64,000 bases of DNA from Actinomycetota bacterium (GCA_027315345.1 DAHUYE010000091.1:1-64000), one strand, 5' to 3'; positions 1-9,778 are shown, numbered from the stretch's first letter. Notes: generated by a model from the sequence alone, not told the origin. Numbers and translations: made by a program.

Positions 1-1
1 A

Positions 2-136
2 AAGATCCGCCGCATCGGCCATGGCTTCCGCAACTTCGCCAACTACCGGCTACGCCTCTTGCTCCACTCAGGAGTTCAATGGAACACTCCGGTAACTGCA
101 CGAATCAGGGGCCGTCACCCACAGCTCGCCGCGTAG
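2..136 (+). pseudogene. C-terminal end of an ISL3-like transposase (truncated by window edge)
   Basis: Frame 2 reads KIRRIGHGFRNFANYRLRLLLHSGVQWNTPVTARIRGRHPQLAA*, similar to the ISL3 transposase C-terminus (G-F-R-N-F-x-N-Y-R-x-R). Confidence 0.6.
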
Positions 137-185
137 ACCCAGATATCCCCTCGCTGCCCGACGGGGGCCTTTGTAGCTTGTCGTC

Positions 186-1577
186 ATGGAGGCGGCCAAC
201 CTCGTCTCTCGGCTGGCTCGCCTGGTCGAGGGGCGGCGAGTGGTGGTCTTGGCCGGCGTTCTGGCCGGAGCCACCGCCCGTGTCTCCCGGCTCCGCCAGA
301 TGGGGACGGAGCGAATCCTGGTCCTGGCCGCAGGGACCGGCACGGGCCCCCTGCCGGCCCCGGAGGATGCGGACTGGGTGGTGCACGAGGTGACGGCTCC
401 CGACATCATCGCCGGTGTACGGGCCAGCCGGGCCCTCTTCGCCGACCCGCCGCCCGAGATGGTCGAGGCGGTGGGGCGGTATGACCCGGCCGGAGACGCC
501 CTGGTCCTGGGGGGGCCAGGGCCGGACAGCGACGGCGGCCTTGGCGCGCGCCGCTGCTACGGCGGCCGGCCTGCGGAATGGGTCGCTTTGGAGGACAAGG
601 TCGTTGTCGATGGGCTCTGGGACGACTTCGGAGTCCACCGGGCCCCCTCGGAGGTGGTCCAGGCGTCGTTGGACGACCTGGCGGCGGCGGCTCAGAGGCT
701 TGACCGCGGGCTGGGAACGGCCTGGGCCGGTGACGCCAGGGAGGGCTTCAACGGTGGAGCGGTCTACCTGCGCTGGGTCCGCAGCCTTGACCAGGCGGCG
801 GAGGCGGCCGCCTTCTTCGGGGCTCACTGTGATCGGGTGCGGATCCTGCCCTTCCTCGAAGGCGTCCCGGCCAGCATCCACGGCGTGGTCCTTCCGGACG
901 GGACCGCCGCCATGCGCCCGGTGGAGATGATCACCCTGCGCCGCCCCGGCCAGTCGCGACTTCTCTACGGCGGCTTCGCCACCTTCTACGACCCCGAGCC
1001 CCCGGTCCGCGAGGAGATGCGCGAGCTCGCTAGGACCGTCGGGGAGGGCCTGCGGCGTCGGGTGGGCTACCGCGGCGGCTTCACCGTCGACGGCGTGGTT
1101 ACGGACGATGGCTTCCTGCCGACCGAGCTCAACCCCCGCTTGGGAGCCCTTGGAGCGATCCTGAGAGGGTCCGATCTTCCTGTGGACCTGCTGCAGTGCG
1201 CCCTCGTGGAGGCGGAGGACCTGGGTCTCGGCACTCAAGACCTGGAGGACCTCGTGCTATCCGCCGCCGACGCGCAGCGCGCCGGTGGGGCCGCCACCGT
1301 AACGGAGTCGTCGCCTCCAGCCGGCACCACTGAGGAGGTCTCCGTCATGCTGGACGATCTGGGCTGTCGCCTCCCCGAGGTCGGCGAGGTGCCCACTGCC
1401 ACGATCTCGTTCGGGCCCGGCCAGGTCGGGGGCTTCGTCCGGGCCCAGTTCGACCCGGACGGCACCCCGAAGGGTCCATCGGTGGCGGCGCGGGCGGTGC
1501 GGGCTCTCGCGTTCGCCGACACGACCTTCGGCACGGGCATCGGGGCCCTGGAGGCGTGTCGGCCACCACGGTCATGA
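186..1577 (+). CDS. ATP-grasp domain protein
   Basis: 463-aa ORF; C-terminal half has ATP-grasp-like features (GFTVDGVVTDDGFLPTELNPRLG). Confidence 0.65.
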   Translation: MEAANLVSRLARLVEGRRVVVLAGVLAGATARVSRLRQMGTERILVLAAGTGTGPLPAPEDADWVVHEVTAPDIIAGVRASRALFADPPPEMVEAVGRYDPAGDALVLGGPGPDSDGGLGARRCYGGRPAEWVALEDKVVVDGLWDDFGVHRAPSEVVQASLDDLAAAAQRLDRGLGTAWAGDAREGFNGGAVYLRWVRSLDQAAEAAAFFGAHCDRVRILPFLEGVPASIHGVVLPDGTAAMRPVEMITLRRPGQSRLLYGGFATFYDPEPPVREEMRELARTVGEGLRRRVGYRGGFTVDGVVTDDGFLPTELNPRLGALGAILRGSDLPVDLLQCALVEAEDLGLGTQDLEDLVLSAADAQRAGGAATVTESSPPAGTTEEVSVMLDDLGCRLPEVGEVPTATISFGPGQVGGFVRAQFDPDGTPKGPSVAARAVRALAFADTTFGTGIGALEACRPPRS

Positions 1578-1665
1578 GGTCCCGCTCGTGCTTCTCCGTG
1601 ACCGCCGATCTTCGCCCGTCTTCGCCGATCCGGTAGAAGATCCGGTAGAAGATCGGCCGCTCAGC

Positions 1666-1754
1666 AGAAGGGCCGGTGCTCGCGCACCGGCCCTGACCTG
1701 CGGTTTCTTCGGTGGCGGGGGCAAGATTTGAACTTGCGACCTTCGGGTTATGAG
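1666..1754 (-). repeat. attL-like site: tRNA(CAT) 3' half plus downstream hairpin
   Basis: cagaagggccggtgctcgcgcaccggccctgacctgc...ggtggcgggggcaagatttgaacttgcgaccttcgggttatgag; matches 38994-39083; on the minus strand reads CTCATAACCCGAAGGTCGCAAGTTCAAATCTTGCCCCCGCCACC (anticodon loop to acceptor). Confidence 0.8.
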
Positions 1755-1998
1755 ACCTATCCGGCCCGTCTGACCCGTTACCCCGGGTGCTCTCCCGTAG
1801 TCCAGATTTGGCCTCTGACCTGGGCTTTGATGGGTGACTGCCCATCTGGCCTCGGATGCCGCTCCGGACGATCTCCCGCCGATTGGTGAGATTTTGGTGG
1901 GATGCCCGACGGGCAGATTCCGGCGTTTTCGACCTTCGGGTTCACTGTCGGGTTGCGCCTTTGACGGAGCAGCGGAGCCGAGCGACATCTCCGAGTTG

Positions 1999-2445
1999 TC
2001 AGTCACGGCGTGGGCGACGGCGTAGTCGGCGCCAGGCTCTCGTGACCCATCCATGCCGACCAGGCTGGGCCGGTTCCCGTTCCGCTGCCACGGCGCCCAC
2101 CCGACCGGCGTAGTACCGGCGCACGTCTTCGGCATCATGCTCACGACCCGCGGCGATCTCCTCGGGCGTCCAACGGCGAGCCCAACGGACTTGGTTGTTC
2201 GTGATGACGTAGTGAGATTGGCATGGGAGCTGCCAGCTGCCCACCGAGGGCTTCAGTGACACGGTGTCACCGTCGAAGGTGATATGCCACCGGGCCGGTC
2301 GGATCGGCGTCACGACCTTCTCGCCGCAGCCGCAAGCGCAACGATGAACCGCCGTTCGGTACCTGATGGAGATGTAGAGGACACCGTCCTCTGGATCGCC
2401 TGGGATCAGGTCAACGAACTCGTGCGTCAACGAGTTTCGCCGCAT
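1999..2445 (-). CDS. DUF6527-like protein (putative Ubl-processing peptidase)
   Basis: 148 aa; RCACGCGEKVVTPI..WHITFDGDTVSLKPSVGSWQLPCQSHYVITNNQVRWA pattern; downstream of Ubl and E1 genes. Confidence 0.7.
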   Translation of the reverse strand: MRRNSLTHEFVDLIPGDPEDGVLYISIRYRTAVHRCACGCGEKVVTPIRPARWHITFDGDTVSLKPSVGSWQLPCQSHYVITNNQVRWARRWTPEEIAAGREHDAEDVRRYYAGRVGAVAAEREPAQPGRHGWVTRAWRRLRRRPRRD

Positions 2446-3626
2446 TAGACTTGGTCTCCGTTATCAATGCGGTTCTGGGCTACCGTGTAAAGACTGTTGA
2501 ACTCGCCCTTCCGGTCGGTGTAGAAGCCCCGCAATCTCTTCCATCGAAGGACGGCCATAGCAGCGTTGAGCATGTTCAGGTCTCCGGTCTGGATGTTCCG
2601 GTCGTATTCATCCTCGCCCTGATCCTTGTAGGCGATGCGCTCAGCGAGATGATCGTGCGTTTCCGGGGTGCTGAGGGTGATCCGGGCCGTTCCGGCAAGG
2701 GCATTGTCCGGCTCACGGTGCAGCCCGATCCCACAGTCCACAAACGGAATGCTCCGTTCAACCAGACCCTCGATGACGACGCGCTTCCCCTGGCTCTCGT
2801 CGATTGCAACGAACACGAAGGTCAAAGAGCCAAGTTCGGCGACGTTCGTGTCGTCCACGAGAACGGGATGCGCCACCACCTTCGAGTGGACCGCGTCGTA
2901 CTGACTGAAGAGGTAGTCCACTTTCTTAGGTTCGGTGGTCAGAACCGAGAGAGGAGCTGCTCCAGGGGCTCGAAAGGCATTGTGAGCATGGAAGATGTCG
3001 TCGTCATACAGGTGAATCTCGGCAACCGGAGTCTTCGCCAGAAGATCGAGGATGTACGAACCCGTGCCGCCAAGGCCGACAATCCCAATCCGCTCAGCCT
3101 TGAGCTTATGTGACACCGCCGTAATCCCGGCCCGACTCGACGCAGAGTCGAGATAGCGAAATACGGTTTCGTCGTCGTGCCGAGGTGCGTGAGCTGGCCA
3201 GGTCGTGGGCGAGGCTTCGGGATCGATGGCCCGAGCTTCCTGGGACAAGAGCCGGGCGTAGTTCGACATCTTGTCGAAGTAGTTCGCTGGCATCTGACGA
3301 TCTCGCTTGCCGGAAAGCGAACAAACGGCCGTGATGCCGCCACCAACATCGCGCGGAGTCCGCTGGTTAATGATGATCAGCTCTTGACCGACGTGGTCAC
3401 GGGGGGTCGATCTCCCCGCGAACCACACTTCATGACTGCCAGGCGTGATCGTGGTCTCCCCGTTGTGGGACAGCTCGGAGATCAGGATTCCACGATCCAC
3501 ATCACGATCAGCCGTCACGTAGGGGACGTTGTGGATAAGGAGATTGGCGTCGCGTATCTCCAGGTCGTAGCCGTCAGCGACGAGTCGGCTCAGGTCCTCA
3601 CTACGACTTACCAGTGCGCTCGACAT
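2445..3626 (-). CDS. E2-like (DUF6791-like) N-terminus fused to ThiF/E1-type adenylyltransferase
   Basis: IGIVGLGGTGSYILDLLAKTPVAEIHLYDDD Rossmann/E1 motif; N-terminus DLEIRDANLLIHNVPYVTADRDVDRGILISEL. Confidence 0.8.
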   Translation of the reverse strand: MSSALVSRSEDLSRLVADGYDLEIRDANLLIHNVPYVTADRDVDRGILISELSHNGETTITPGSHEVWFAGRSTPRDHVGQELIIINQRTPRDVGGGITAVCSLSGKRDRQMPANYFDKMSNYARLLSQEARAIDPEASPTTWPAHAPRHDDETVFRYLDSASSRAGITAVSHKLKAERIGIVGLGGTGSYILDLLAKTPVAEIHLYDDDIFHAHNAFRAPGAAPLSVLTTEPKKVDYLFSQYDAVHSKVVAHPVLVDDTNVAELGSLTFVFVAIDESQGKRVVIEGLVERSIPFVDCGIGLHREPDNALAGTARITLSTPETHDHLAERIAYKDQGEDEYDRNIQTGDLNMLNAAMAVLRWKRLRGFYTDRKGEFNSLYTVAQNRIDNGDQV

Positions 3627-3864
3627 CGAACTCAGTGCCGTCCTTGACGATCACGTGCTCGCCCTTGCGCAGTTCTCCCTCGGGCGGCTTTTCGGCCTTC
3701 TCGAACGTGATCGAGTAGAGGGTGTCCGGCTCGATTTTCCCGTATGCGAGACGCACGGCTTCGTCGAACGTCACCACGTCTGACCTGACGACCTTCGGTT
3801 CGCCGTTGACGACGATGCGGTACTCCTTCTCGTGTTCGTCACCCGTCGCTGCGGTGTCCGTCAT
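3601..3864 (-). CDS. Multiubiquitin-family ubiquitin-like protein
   Basis: EKEYRIVVNGEPKVVRSDVVTFDEAVRLAYG...GTEFDVERTGKS*; Met start chosen at 3864. Confidence 0.7.
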   Translation of the reverse strand: MTDTAATGDEHEKEYRIVVNGEPKVVRSDVVTFDEAVRLAYGKIEPDTLYSITFEKAEKPPEGELRKGEHVIVKDGTEFDVERTGKS

Positions 3865-4127
3865 TGCCTTCTCCTGTGCTGACTCGCGTGGAAAGATGCT
3901 GTTCGGAGCTGGTGTGAGACCACACTCCGCACCCACGATACCAGATCAAGCGAACGCATGTTCGTACGAGTGGACCAGGTCCTCATGTCGCCTTGTGGCG
4001 CTCCGAGCGGCTTCACTGCGCACCGGGTACCGCCACCGTCCGCTGAGGCTCCGGCCTCCAGCCGTGCTCGCATCGCTGGCGCTCACTCGGGCGCTCCGCC
4101 ACGGACGGGCGGCAGGGCGGGCTCTCC

Positions 4128-4637
4128 ATGAATCCACCGTCACTGGAGGGCACCACGATGGCCCCGACAACTTCACTCCACTCCTTCTTCCGAGCACTCA
4201 CCGGGCGCTCTTGCCGCACAGCGTCACACCCGGACGCTGTCCCGGAGGCAGGGCTCAACCTGCCCCGGCGGATCGACGACCCGGCATCGGCTGCACGGGT
4301 CGCTCGGGACCTCCTCCGCTCCCGTAGGGAGGACGTGACCCTCGTCCTCTACATGGACGACCGTCACCGCTTCGTTGGGCACGCGGTCGTCGCCGTCGGC
4401 TGGGTCCAGGCCGCGAGGCTGTCCGCCCACCCGGTGCTCCTGGGAGCCCAGGCGTGCCGCGCGACGGGCTCCATCCTCGTCCGCTACCGCCGCTGCGGGG
4501 CGCTCAGTGCCACGGAAGCCGAACAGGCGTCCTTCCGGTCCATCGCCGCAGCGTGCGGGCGTCACGGGCTCGCTGTGGTGGATCACCTGGTCGTGACCTC
4601 CACGGGCGGGTACGGCTCCGAGCACCTCGGGCTGTAA
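4128..4637 (+). CDS. RadC-like JAB/MPN domain protein
   Basis: HRFVGHAVVAVGW...GLAVVDHLVVTSTGGYGS resembles the RadC JAB core. Confidence 0.6.
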   Translation: MNPPSLEGTTMAPTTSLHSFFRALTGRSCRTASHPDAVPEAGLNLPRRIDDPASAARVARDLLRSRREDVTLVLYMDDRHRFVGHAVVAVGWVQAARLSAHPVLLGAQACRATGSILVRYRRCGALSATEAEQASFRSIAAACGRHGLAVVDHLVVTSTGGYGSEHLGL

Positions 4638-4759
4638 CAATGGCGACCCACCCAGGTCGTCGAGGGTGCCTTCTCGTATCATCAGGCTATGTTCCGGCTG
4701 GTCCCCTCTCGTTGCCCTGGCGCCGTCTTGACCTGCGCTCTGGCATGGAGGGCTGGGCG

Positions 4760-5911
4760 ATGACCGTCCGGGTGCCCGTCCGCCCAGCGATGCTCGCCTG
4801 GGCGCGGGAGCGGTCCCGGCAGACCCCGGAAGACCTCTTCACTCGCTTCCCGGCACTCTATGAGTGGGAGCAGGGGACGAGGCAGCCGACGCTCAAGCAG
4901 CTTGAGAAGTTCGCCCAGGCGACGCATACGCCGGTTGGCTACCTCTTCCTTCCCGAGCCGCCCGAGGAGCCGCTCCCGGTACCGGACTTCCGGACCATCG
5001 GGGACGTGGAGATCGGGCACGCAAGTCCGGACCTCCTCGACACGGTGTACCAGTGTCAACAGCGCCAGGAGTGGTATCGGGACTACGCCCGGCTTCATCG
5101 AGAGTCGCCCGTCCCCTTCGTTGGCACGTTCACGGTCGGCTCTGACGTCGAAGAGGCAGCCACCCGGATGCGCGAGGTGCTGGAGTTCGCTCCCGACGAG
5201 CGAGGCAGTAGTTGGAGCGAAGCGCTTCGTCGGCTTATCGAGGAGGCAGACCGCAACGGCGTGTTGGTCATGGTCAGCGGGATCGTCGGGAGCAACACGC
5301 ATCGGAAGCTGGACCCTGACGAGTTTCGAGGGTTCGCTCTCGCCGATGACCTCGCCCCTCTCATCTTCGTCAACGGTGCCGACACGAAGGCAGCGCAGAT
5401 TTTCACGCTCGCGCACGAGCTGGTTCACATCTGGATTGGCGAGTCTGCAGTCTCCGATGCCGATATGGCATCGACGTCGGGCAATGCCATCGAGCGCTGG
5501 TGCAACCAGGTGGCTGCCGAGTTTCTCGTGCCCGGTTCTGCTCTCCGGGGCTACCAGCTCAACCGGGACGACCTCACGGACGAGCTGGAGACGCTCGCTC
5601 GGCGCTTCAAGGTGAGCACCCTTGTCGTTCTTCGACGTCTCTTCGATGCGAACTACTTCACCGCGACGCAGTATCGGGAGGAGTTCTCTTCCGAGCTGGA
5701 CCGCATCCGGACGCTTATGGAAGAGCGTGGCACTGGAAGCGGAGGCAACTTCTACAACACGCAACCCGTTCGTGTCAGCAAGCGATTCGCCCGCGCTCTC
5801 ATTGAGAGCACCCTTGAGGGACAGACGCTCCATCGAGATGCCTTCCAGATGCTTGGCTTCAAGAAGGTGTCCACCTTCAACGAGCTGGCAGCGAGGCTCG
5901 GAGTCGTCTGA
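4760..5911 (+). CDS. ImmA/IrrE metallopeptidase, HTH-type
   Basis: LAHELVHIWIG (HExxH); XRE-like N-terminus; 1-nt overlap with the next ORF. Confidence 0.85.
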   Translation: MTVRVPVRPAMLAWARERSRQTPEDLFTRFPALYEWEQGTRQPTLKQLEKFAQATHTPVGYLFLPEPPEEPLPVPDFRTIGDVEIGHASPDLLDTVYQCQQRQEWYRDYARLHRESPVPFVGTFTVGSDVEEAATRMREVLEFAPDERGSSWSEALRRLIEEADRNGVLVMVSGIVGSNTHRKLDPDEFRGFALADDLAPLIFVNGADTKAAQIFTLAHELVHIWIGESAVSDADMASTSGNAIERWCNQVAAEFLVPGSALRGYQLNRDDLTDELETLARRFKVSTLVVLRRLFDANYFTATQYREEFSSELDRIRTLMEERGTGSGGNFYNTQPVRVSKRFARALIESTLEGQTLHRDAFQMLGFKKVSTFNELAARLGVV

Positions 5912-6405
5912 TGCCGTACTTGCTCGACTCGAACATCTTCATACAGGCGAAGAACCTCCACTACAGCTTCGACTTCTGCCCGGCCTTCTGGGAGTGGATC
6001 GATCAGGAGCACGCCAACGGCAAGGTCTATTCGATCGAGAAGGTGAGGGACGAGCTGATTGGTGGCGATGACGAGCTGGCAGAGTGGGCGAAGCTGCGGG
6101 GCGACGACTTCTTTTTGCCACCGGATAACGCCGTCCTTCCGAGCCTGGCAGCAGTCAGCACGTGGGCCGGGAGTGGCAACTACGAGCCGGGTGCTGTCAG
6201 TCAGTTCCTGCAGGTCGCCGACTACTACCTCGTTGCCCAAGCCCACGCTCACGGCTTCGATGTGGTGACGCACGAGGTCGCTGCTAACTCGGTCAAGAAG
6301 ATCAAGATTCCGAATGCCTGCATTGGGATGAGCGTGAAGTTCCTGAGTCCGTACGAGATGCTCCGGACCGAGAAGGCCCGGTTCGTCCTGGGAGCTGTGC
6401 GCTAA
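5911..6405 (+). CDS. DUF4411 PIN-like toxin
   Basis: MPYLLDSNIFIQAKN..YYLVAQAHAHGFDVVTHE. Confidence 0.8.
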   Translation: MPYLLDSNIFIQAKNLHYSFDFCPAFWEWIDQEHANGKVYSIEKVRDELIGGDDELAEWAKLRGDDFFLPPDNAVLPSLAAVSTWAGSGNYEPGAVSQFLQVADYYLVAQAHAHGFDVVTHEVAANSVKKIKIPNACIGMSVKFLSPYEMLRTEKARFVLGAVR

Positions 6406-6407
6406 CA

Positions 6408-6941
6408 ATGAAGTTCTCGGAGGTCGCCCGCAGAGTTACCGGATTCTCCTGCCCGATATTCGGCGTGAGCTGGGACCCAGGAGTAGCGAAAGTCACGGCA
6501 GCTCGTCGGGTACTCGTCTACCTAGAGGACCGTCGGGTGCTCTTCGAACCGTTTGAAGCCGAATCTCCAGGGCACTGTGTCAGCTCGATTCTCGATATGC
6601 GTCAGTTCCTCACGACCGAGCTTGGACAGCTTGATGACAAGGAAGACGACATCGCACCCCATCTCCGGGCCATGCGGGCTTCGTGTCGGAAGTTCCTACG
6701 CAGCACGGACGTGCTGGATCGCGGTGCGGGCGGCTTCCGAGGCCCCTTCTACGGCTCTCACGAATGGGTCTTCAATCAGGCGCTTGGCGAGCTGCGGGGC
6801 ACCTTCGGAGTGCACATCGCCATGCTTTCGTCGAAGTTCGGCATCGACGTCGAGGATGACCTCGCGACCATCCTCCCAGAAGCTGACCTGGACTCCGGCG
6901 ACGATGCCGACTCGCCCATCCGACCTGGTCGGAAGCGCTGA
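6408..6941 (+). CDS. DUF6650-like hypothetical protein
   Basis: MKFSEVARRVTGFSCPIFGVSWDPG..ARRVLVYLEDRRVL. Confidence 0.5.
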   Translation: MKFSEVARRVTGFSCPIFGVSWDPGVAKVTAARRVLVYLEDRRVLFEPFEAESPGHCVSSILDMRQFLTTELGQLDDKEDDIAPHLRAMRASCRKFLRSTDVLDRGAGGFRGPFYGSHEWVFNQALGELRGTFGVHIAMLSSKFGIDVEDDLATILPEADLDSGDDADSPIRPGRKR

Positions 6942-7049
6942 CGAGCATCAGAAGCCGGACAGGCGACACAGCGTTCTCGTACCATCTCATCATGGCCACG
7001 ACCTACCTGACCTGGTTCTCGATCCTCGCCGACACTGGAGCTACGTCTC

Positions 7050-8663
7050 ATGGCGCCTAGGGGACGACCTCGGAAGGTAGCGAGCGGCAGCGCGGCCGAC
7101 GGCGGTGCGGCCCCCACGAACGGAACCTTCGATGTGAAGGCGCTTGAGACCTGGCTCTGGGACGCAGCCTGCCAAATCCGTGGGCCGCTCGACGCTCCGA
7201 AGTTCAAGGACTACATCCTCCCTCTCATCTTCCTCAAGCGGCTCTCCGATGTCTTCGACGACGAAGTCCAGCGGGTCGCTGACGAGGTCGGGGACCTGGA
7301 TACGGCGAAAGAGATCATCGACCAGGACCACGGACTGGTCCGCTTCTACCTTCCCGCCGAGAGCCGATGGCCGTCGATCGCGCTCAAGACCACGGGGCTG
7401 GGGGAAGCGCTGACGGATGCCGTGCGGGCTGTCGCTCGACAGAATCCACGGCTCCAGGGAGTCATCGACACCGTGGACTTCAACGCCACGGCAGCCGGAC
7501 AACCGATCGTCGATAACGACCGGCTCGCATCGCTGGTCAAGACCCTTGGCCAGCATCGCCTGGGCCTGAACGACGTACAGCCGGACCTCCTTGGTAGGGC
7601 CTACGAGTACCTCCTCAGAAAGTTCGCCGAAGGCCAGGGACAGAGTGCTGGCGAGTTCTACACGCCCGCCGAGGTTGCGCGGGTCATGGCACGCATCCTT
7701 GATCCCCAGCCCGGCATGACGGTGTACGACCCGTGCTGCGGCTCGTCGGGGTTGCTCATAAAGTGCCACCTCCGACTTCTGGAGACCCACGGCAACGCCG
7801 ACAACGAGCACCGGGAGCTGCCTCCTGAAGTCGCTCCCTTGAAGCTCTTTGGCCAGGAGATCAACCCGTCAACCTTCGCTCTGTCGAGGATGAACGCATT
7901 CCTCCATGACATGGACGCCGAAATCGCCCTCGGCGACACGATGCGCAACCCAGCCTTCACGGACCGCTCAGGTCACCTGCGGCAGTTCGACATCGTGACG
8001 GCGAATCCCATGTGGAACCAGGACTTTGCAGAGGACGTCTACCGGAACGACACCAGCGACAGGTTCGACCGTGGTATCCCACCGTCATCGTCTGCGGACT
8101 GGGGATGGGTGCAGCACATGGTGGCTTCCCTCAAGCCAACGGGACGAATGGCGATCGTCCTCGATACGGGAGCCGTGAGCCGAGGCAGCGGGAATGCTGG
8201 AGCGAATCGAGAACGGGACATCCGGCGAGCCTTCGTCGAGGCAGACCTCGTCGAGGCTGTACTCCTTCTCCCCGAGAACCTCTTCTACAACACGACGGCA
8301 CCAGGCATCGTCATGGTGCTCAACCGGAAGAAGCTGCACCCTGGTCAGATCGCGCTCATCAACGCCTCTCAGCTTTTCGCAAAGGGAAAGCCCAAGAATG
8401 AGCTGACCGAGGATCAGATTGCAGCCATTCATCAGCTCTTTGCCGACTGGCAGTCCGTGGACGAGCGTTGCGCCATCGTTACCACGCAGGACGTGGCGAC
8501 TAACGACTACAACCTGTCCCCAAGTCGCTATGTTGCTGGAGCTGCTGCCTCGGATGTCCTTCCTCTCGATGAGGCCGTCAAGCTTCTCCGGGAAGCGGAA
8601 ACGGAGCGCGCGGCGGCAGATGCCGAGTTGTGGAAGGTGCTAGCCGAGTTAGGGATAGAATGA
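7050..8663 (+). CDS. hsdM: Type I restriction-modification methyltransferase subunit
   Basis: LKRLSDVFDDEV; GEFYTPAEVARVM; YDPCCGSSGLL; TANPMWNQ. Confidence 0.95.
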   Translation: MAPRGRPRKVASGSAADGGAAPTNGTFDVKALETWLWDAACQIRGPLDAPKFKDYILPLIFLKRLSDVFDDEVQRVADEVGDLDTAKEIIDQDHGLVRFYLPAESRWPSIALKTTGLGEALTDAVRAVARQNPRLQGVIDTVDFNATAAGQPIVDNDRLASLVKTLGQHRLGLNDVQPDLLGRAYEYLLRKFAEGQGQSAGEFYTPAEVARVMARILDPQPGMTVYDPCCGSSGLLIKCHLRLLETHGNADNEHRELPPEVAPLKLFGQEINPSTFALSRMNAFLHDMDAEIALGDTMRNPAFTDRSGHLRQFDIVTANPMWNQDFAEDVYRNDTSDRFDRGIPPSSSADWGWVQHMVASLKPTGRMAIVLDTGAVSRGSGNAGANRERDIRRAFVEADLVEAVLLLPENLFYNTTAPGIVMVLNRKKLHPGQIALINASQLFAKGKPKNELTEDQIAAIHQLFADWQSVDERCAIVTTQDVATNDYNLSPSRYVAGAAASDVLPLDEAVKLLREAETERAAADAELWKVLAELGIE

Positions 8664-9778
8664 CAACCTCCTCCCCACCACGCTCCAGTGTTCGTTCCTG
8701 CCGATTGGGCGATATTGCTTCAGTCCGGTACGGGAAGGCAAGGCCAGCCAATTCCGGAGACGTGCCGGTGATCGGTTCCGGTGGTGTCTACGCGTATACC
8801 GACGAGCCGCTAGCCGATGAAAATGCGATAGTGGTGGGACGCAAGGGAACTGCTGGCCGGGTGATTTTTCCGCAGCGCCCGTCATGGCCATCGGACACTA
8901 CGTTCTTCGTCGAACCTGATACTTCTAGCATCTCTCCAGCATTTCTAGCGCTGTACTTGCAGCATGCCAATCTGGGCAGTGACTCGACCAAGACCACCAT
9001 GCCCAGTCTTCAGGCTCAGCAACTGACCGAGCTTCAAGTCAACCTTCCGGACCTGCAGGAGCAGCGGCGGATCGCACGGATTCTCTCGACGATCCAGGCA
9101 GCGTCGAACTCTGTTCGGGCGGTACTCGAACGCCAACACGGGTTCTCGAATGCCCTTGAGAACTACCTCTTTTCCCCTAGTACTTGCGGCGATTGGCCTA
9201 TGCAGCCCTTGGGCGAGGTTACGACTCAACGGCAGTACGGTCTGTCAGTTAGAGGTGCGCCCATCGGGGACCTGCCAATTCTCCGAATGACGAATCTGTT
9301 GCGCGGAGTGGTGAACTACGACAACCTCCAGTTCGTTGACTCGGACTCTGTTAACGTCAAACAGTATTTGCTGCGGCAAGGTGACATCTTATTCAATCGG
9401 ACCAACAGTCCCGAACTCGTGGGAAGAGTTGGAATCGTTGAACAGTCAACTCCAAGCGTGTTTGCTTCATACCTCATCCGCTTGATTTGTGATACCTCGG
9501 TAATCCGACCGGAGTTCCTGAATGCCTTTCTGAATTGGGAGCCCACGCAAGTGCGGCTCCGCGGAATGGCTACGCGGGGCGTTAGCCAAGCGAATATCAG
9601 CGCCTCGACTCTTGCAACCCTGAACACCCCCACTCCGCCACTTGACGTCCAACTTGACATTGTCCGTGCTTGGCGAGCTTCTCGTCGGGTGGTGGATGCG
9701 TCGTTCGCCGAAACGAGGGCATTGTCGGGGGTCTTTAGGACCGTACTGAGGCAGTTGGCTGGGGGCCTCGCGTCATGA
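8660..9778 (+). CDS. hsdS: Type I restriction specificity subunit
   Basis: Two target-recognition-like halves (LGDIASVRYGK.., LPDLQEQRRIARIL); ATGA overlap with hsdM. Confidence 0.9.
   Translation: MTTSSPPRSSVRSCRLGDIASVRYGKARPANSGDVPVIGSGGVYAYTDEPLADENAIVVGRKGTAGRVIFPQRPSWPSDTTFFVEPDTSSISPAFLALYLQHANLGSDSTKTTMPSLQAQQLTELQVNLPDLQEQRRIARILSTIQAASNSVRAVLERQHGFSNALENYLFSPSTCGDWPMQPLGEVTTQRQYGLSVRGAPIGDLPILRMTNLLRGVVNYDNLQFVDSDSVNVKQYLLRQGDILFNRTNSPELVGRVGIVEQSTPSVFASYLIRLICDTSVIRPEFLNAFLNWEPTQVRLRGMATRGVSQANISASTLATLNTPTPPLDVQLDIVRAWRASRRVVDASFAETRALSGVFRTVLRQLAGGLAS

Noticed and set aside
105-1238. 377-aa minus-strand ORF
   Set aside because: Antisense to the ATP-grasp gene; composition not protein-like
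3790-3802. CGACCTTCGG match to part of the att core inside the Ubl gene
   Set aside because: Only ~10 bp, within coding sequence; likely chance
4682-5833. 383-aa minus-strand ORF
   Set aside because: Antisense to the HTH-ImmA gene
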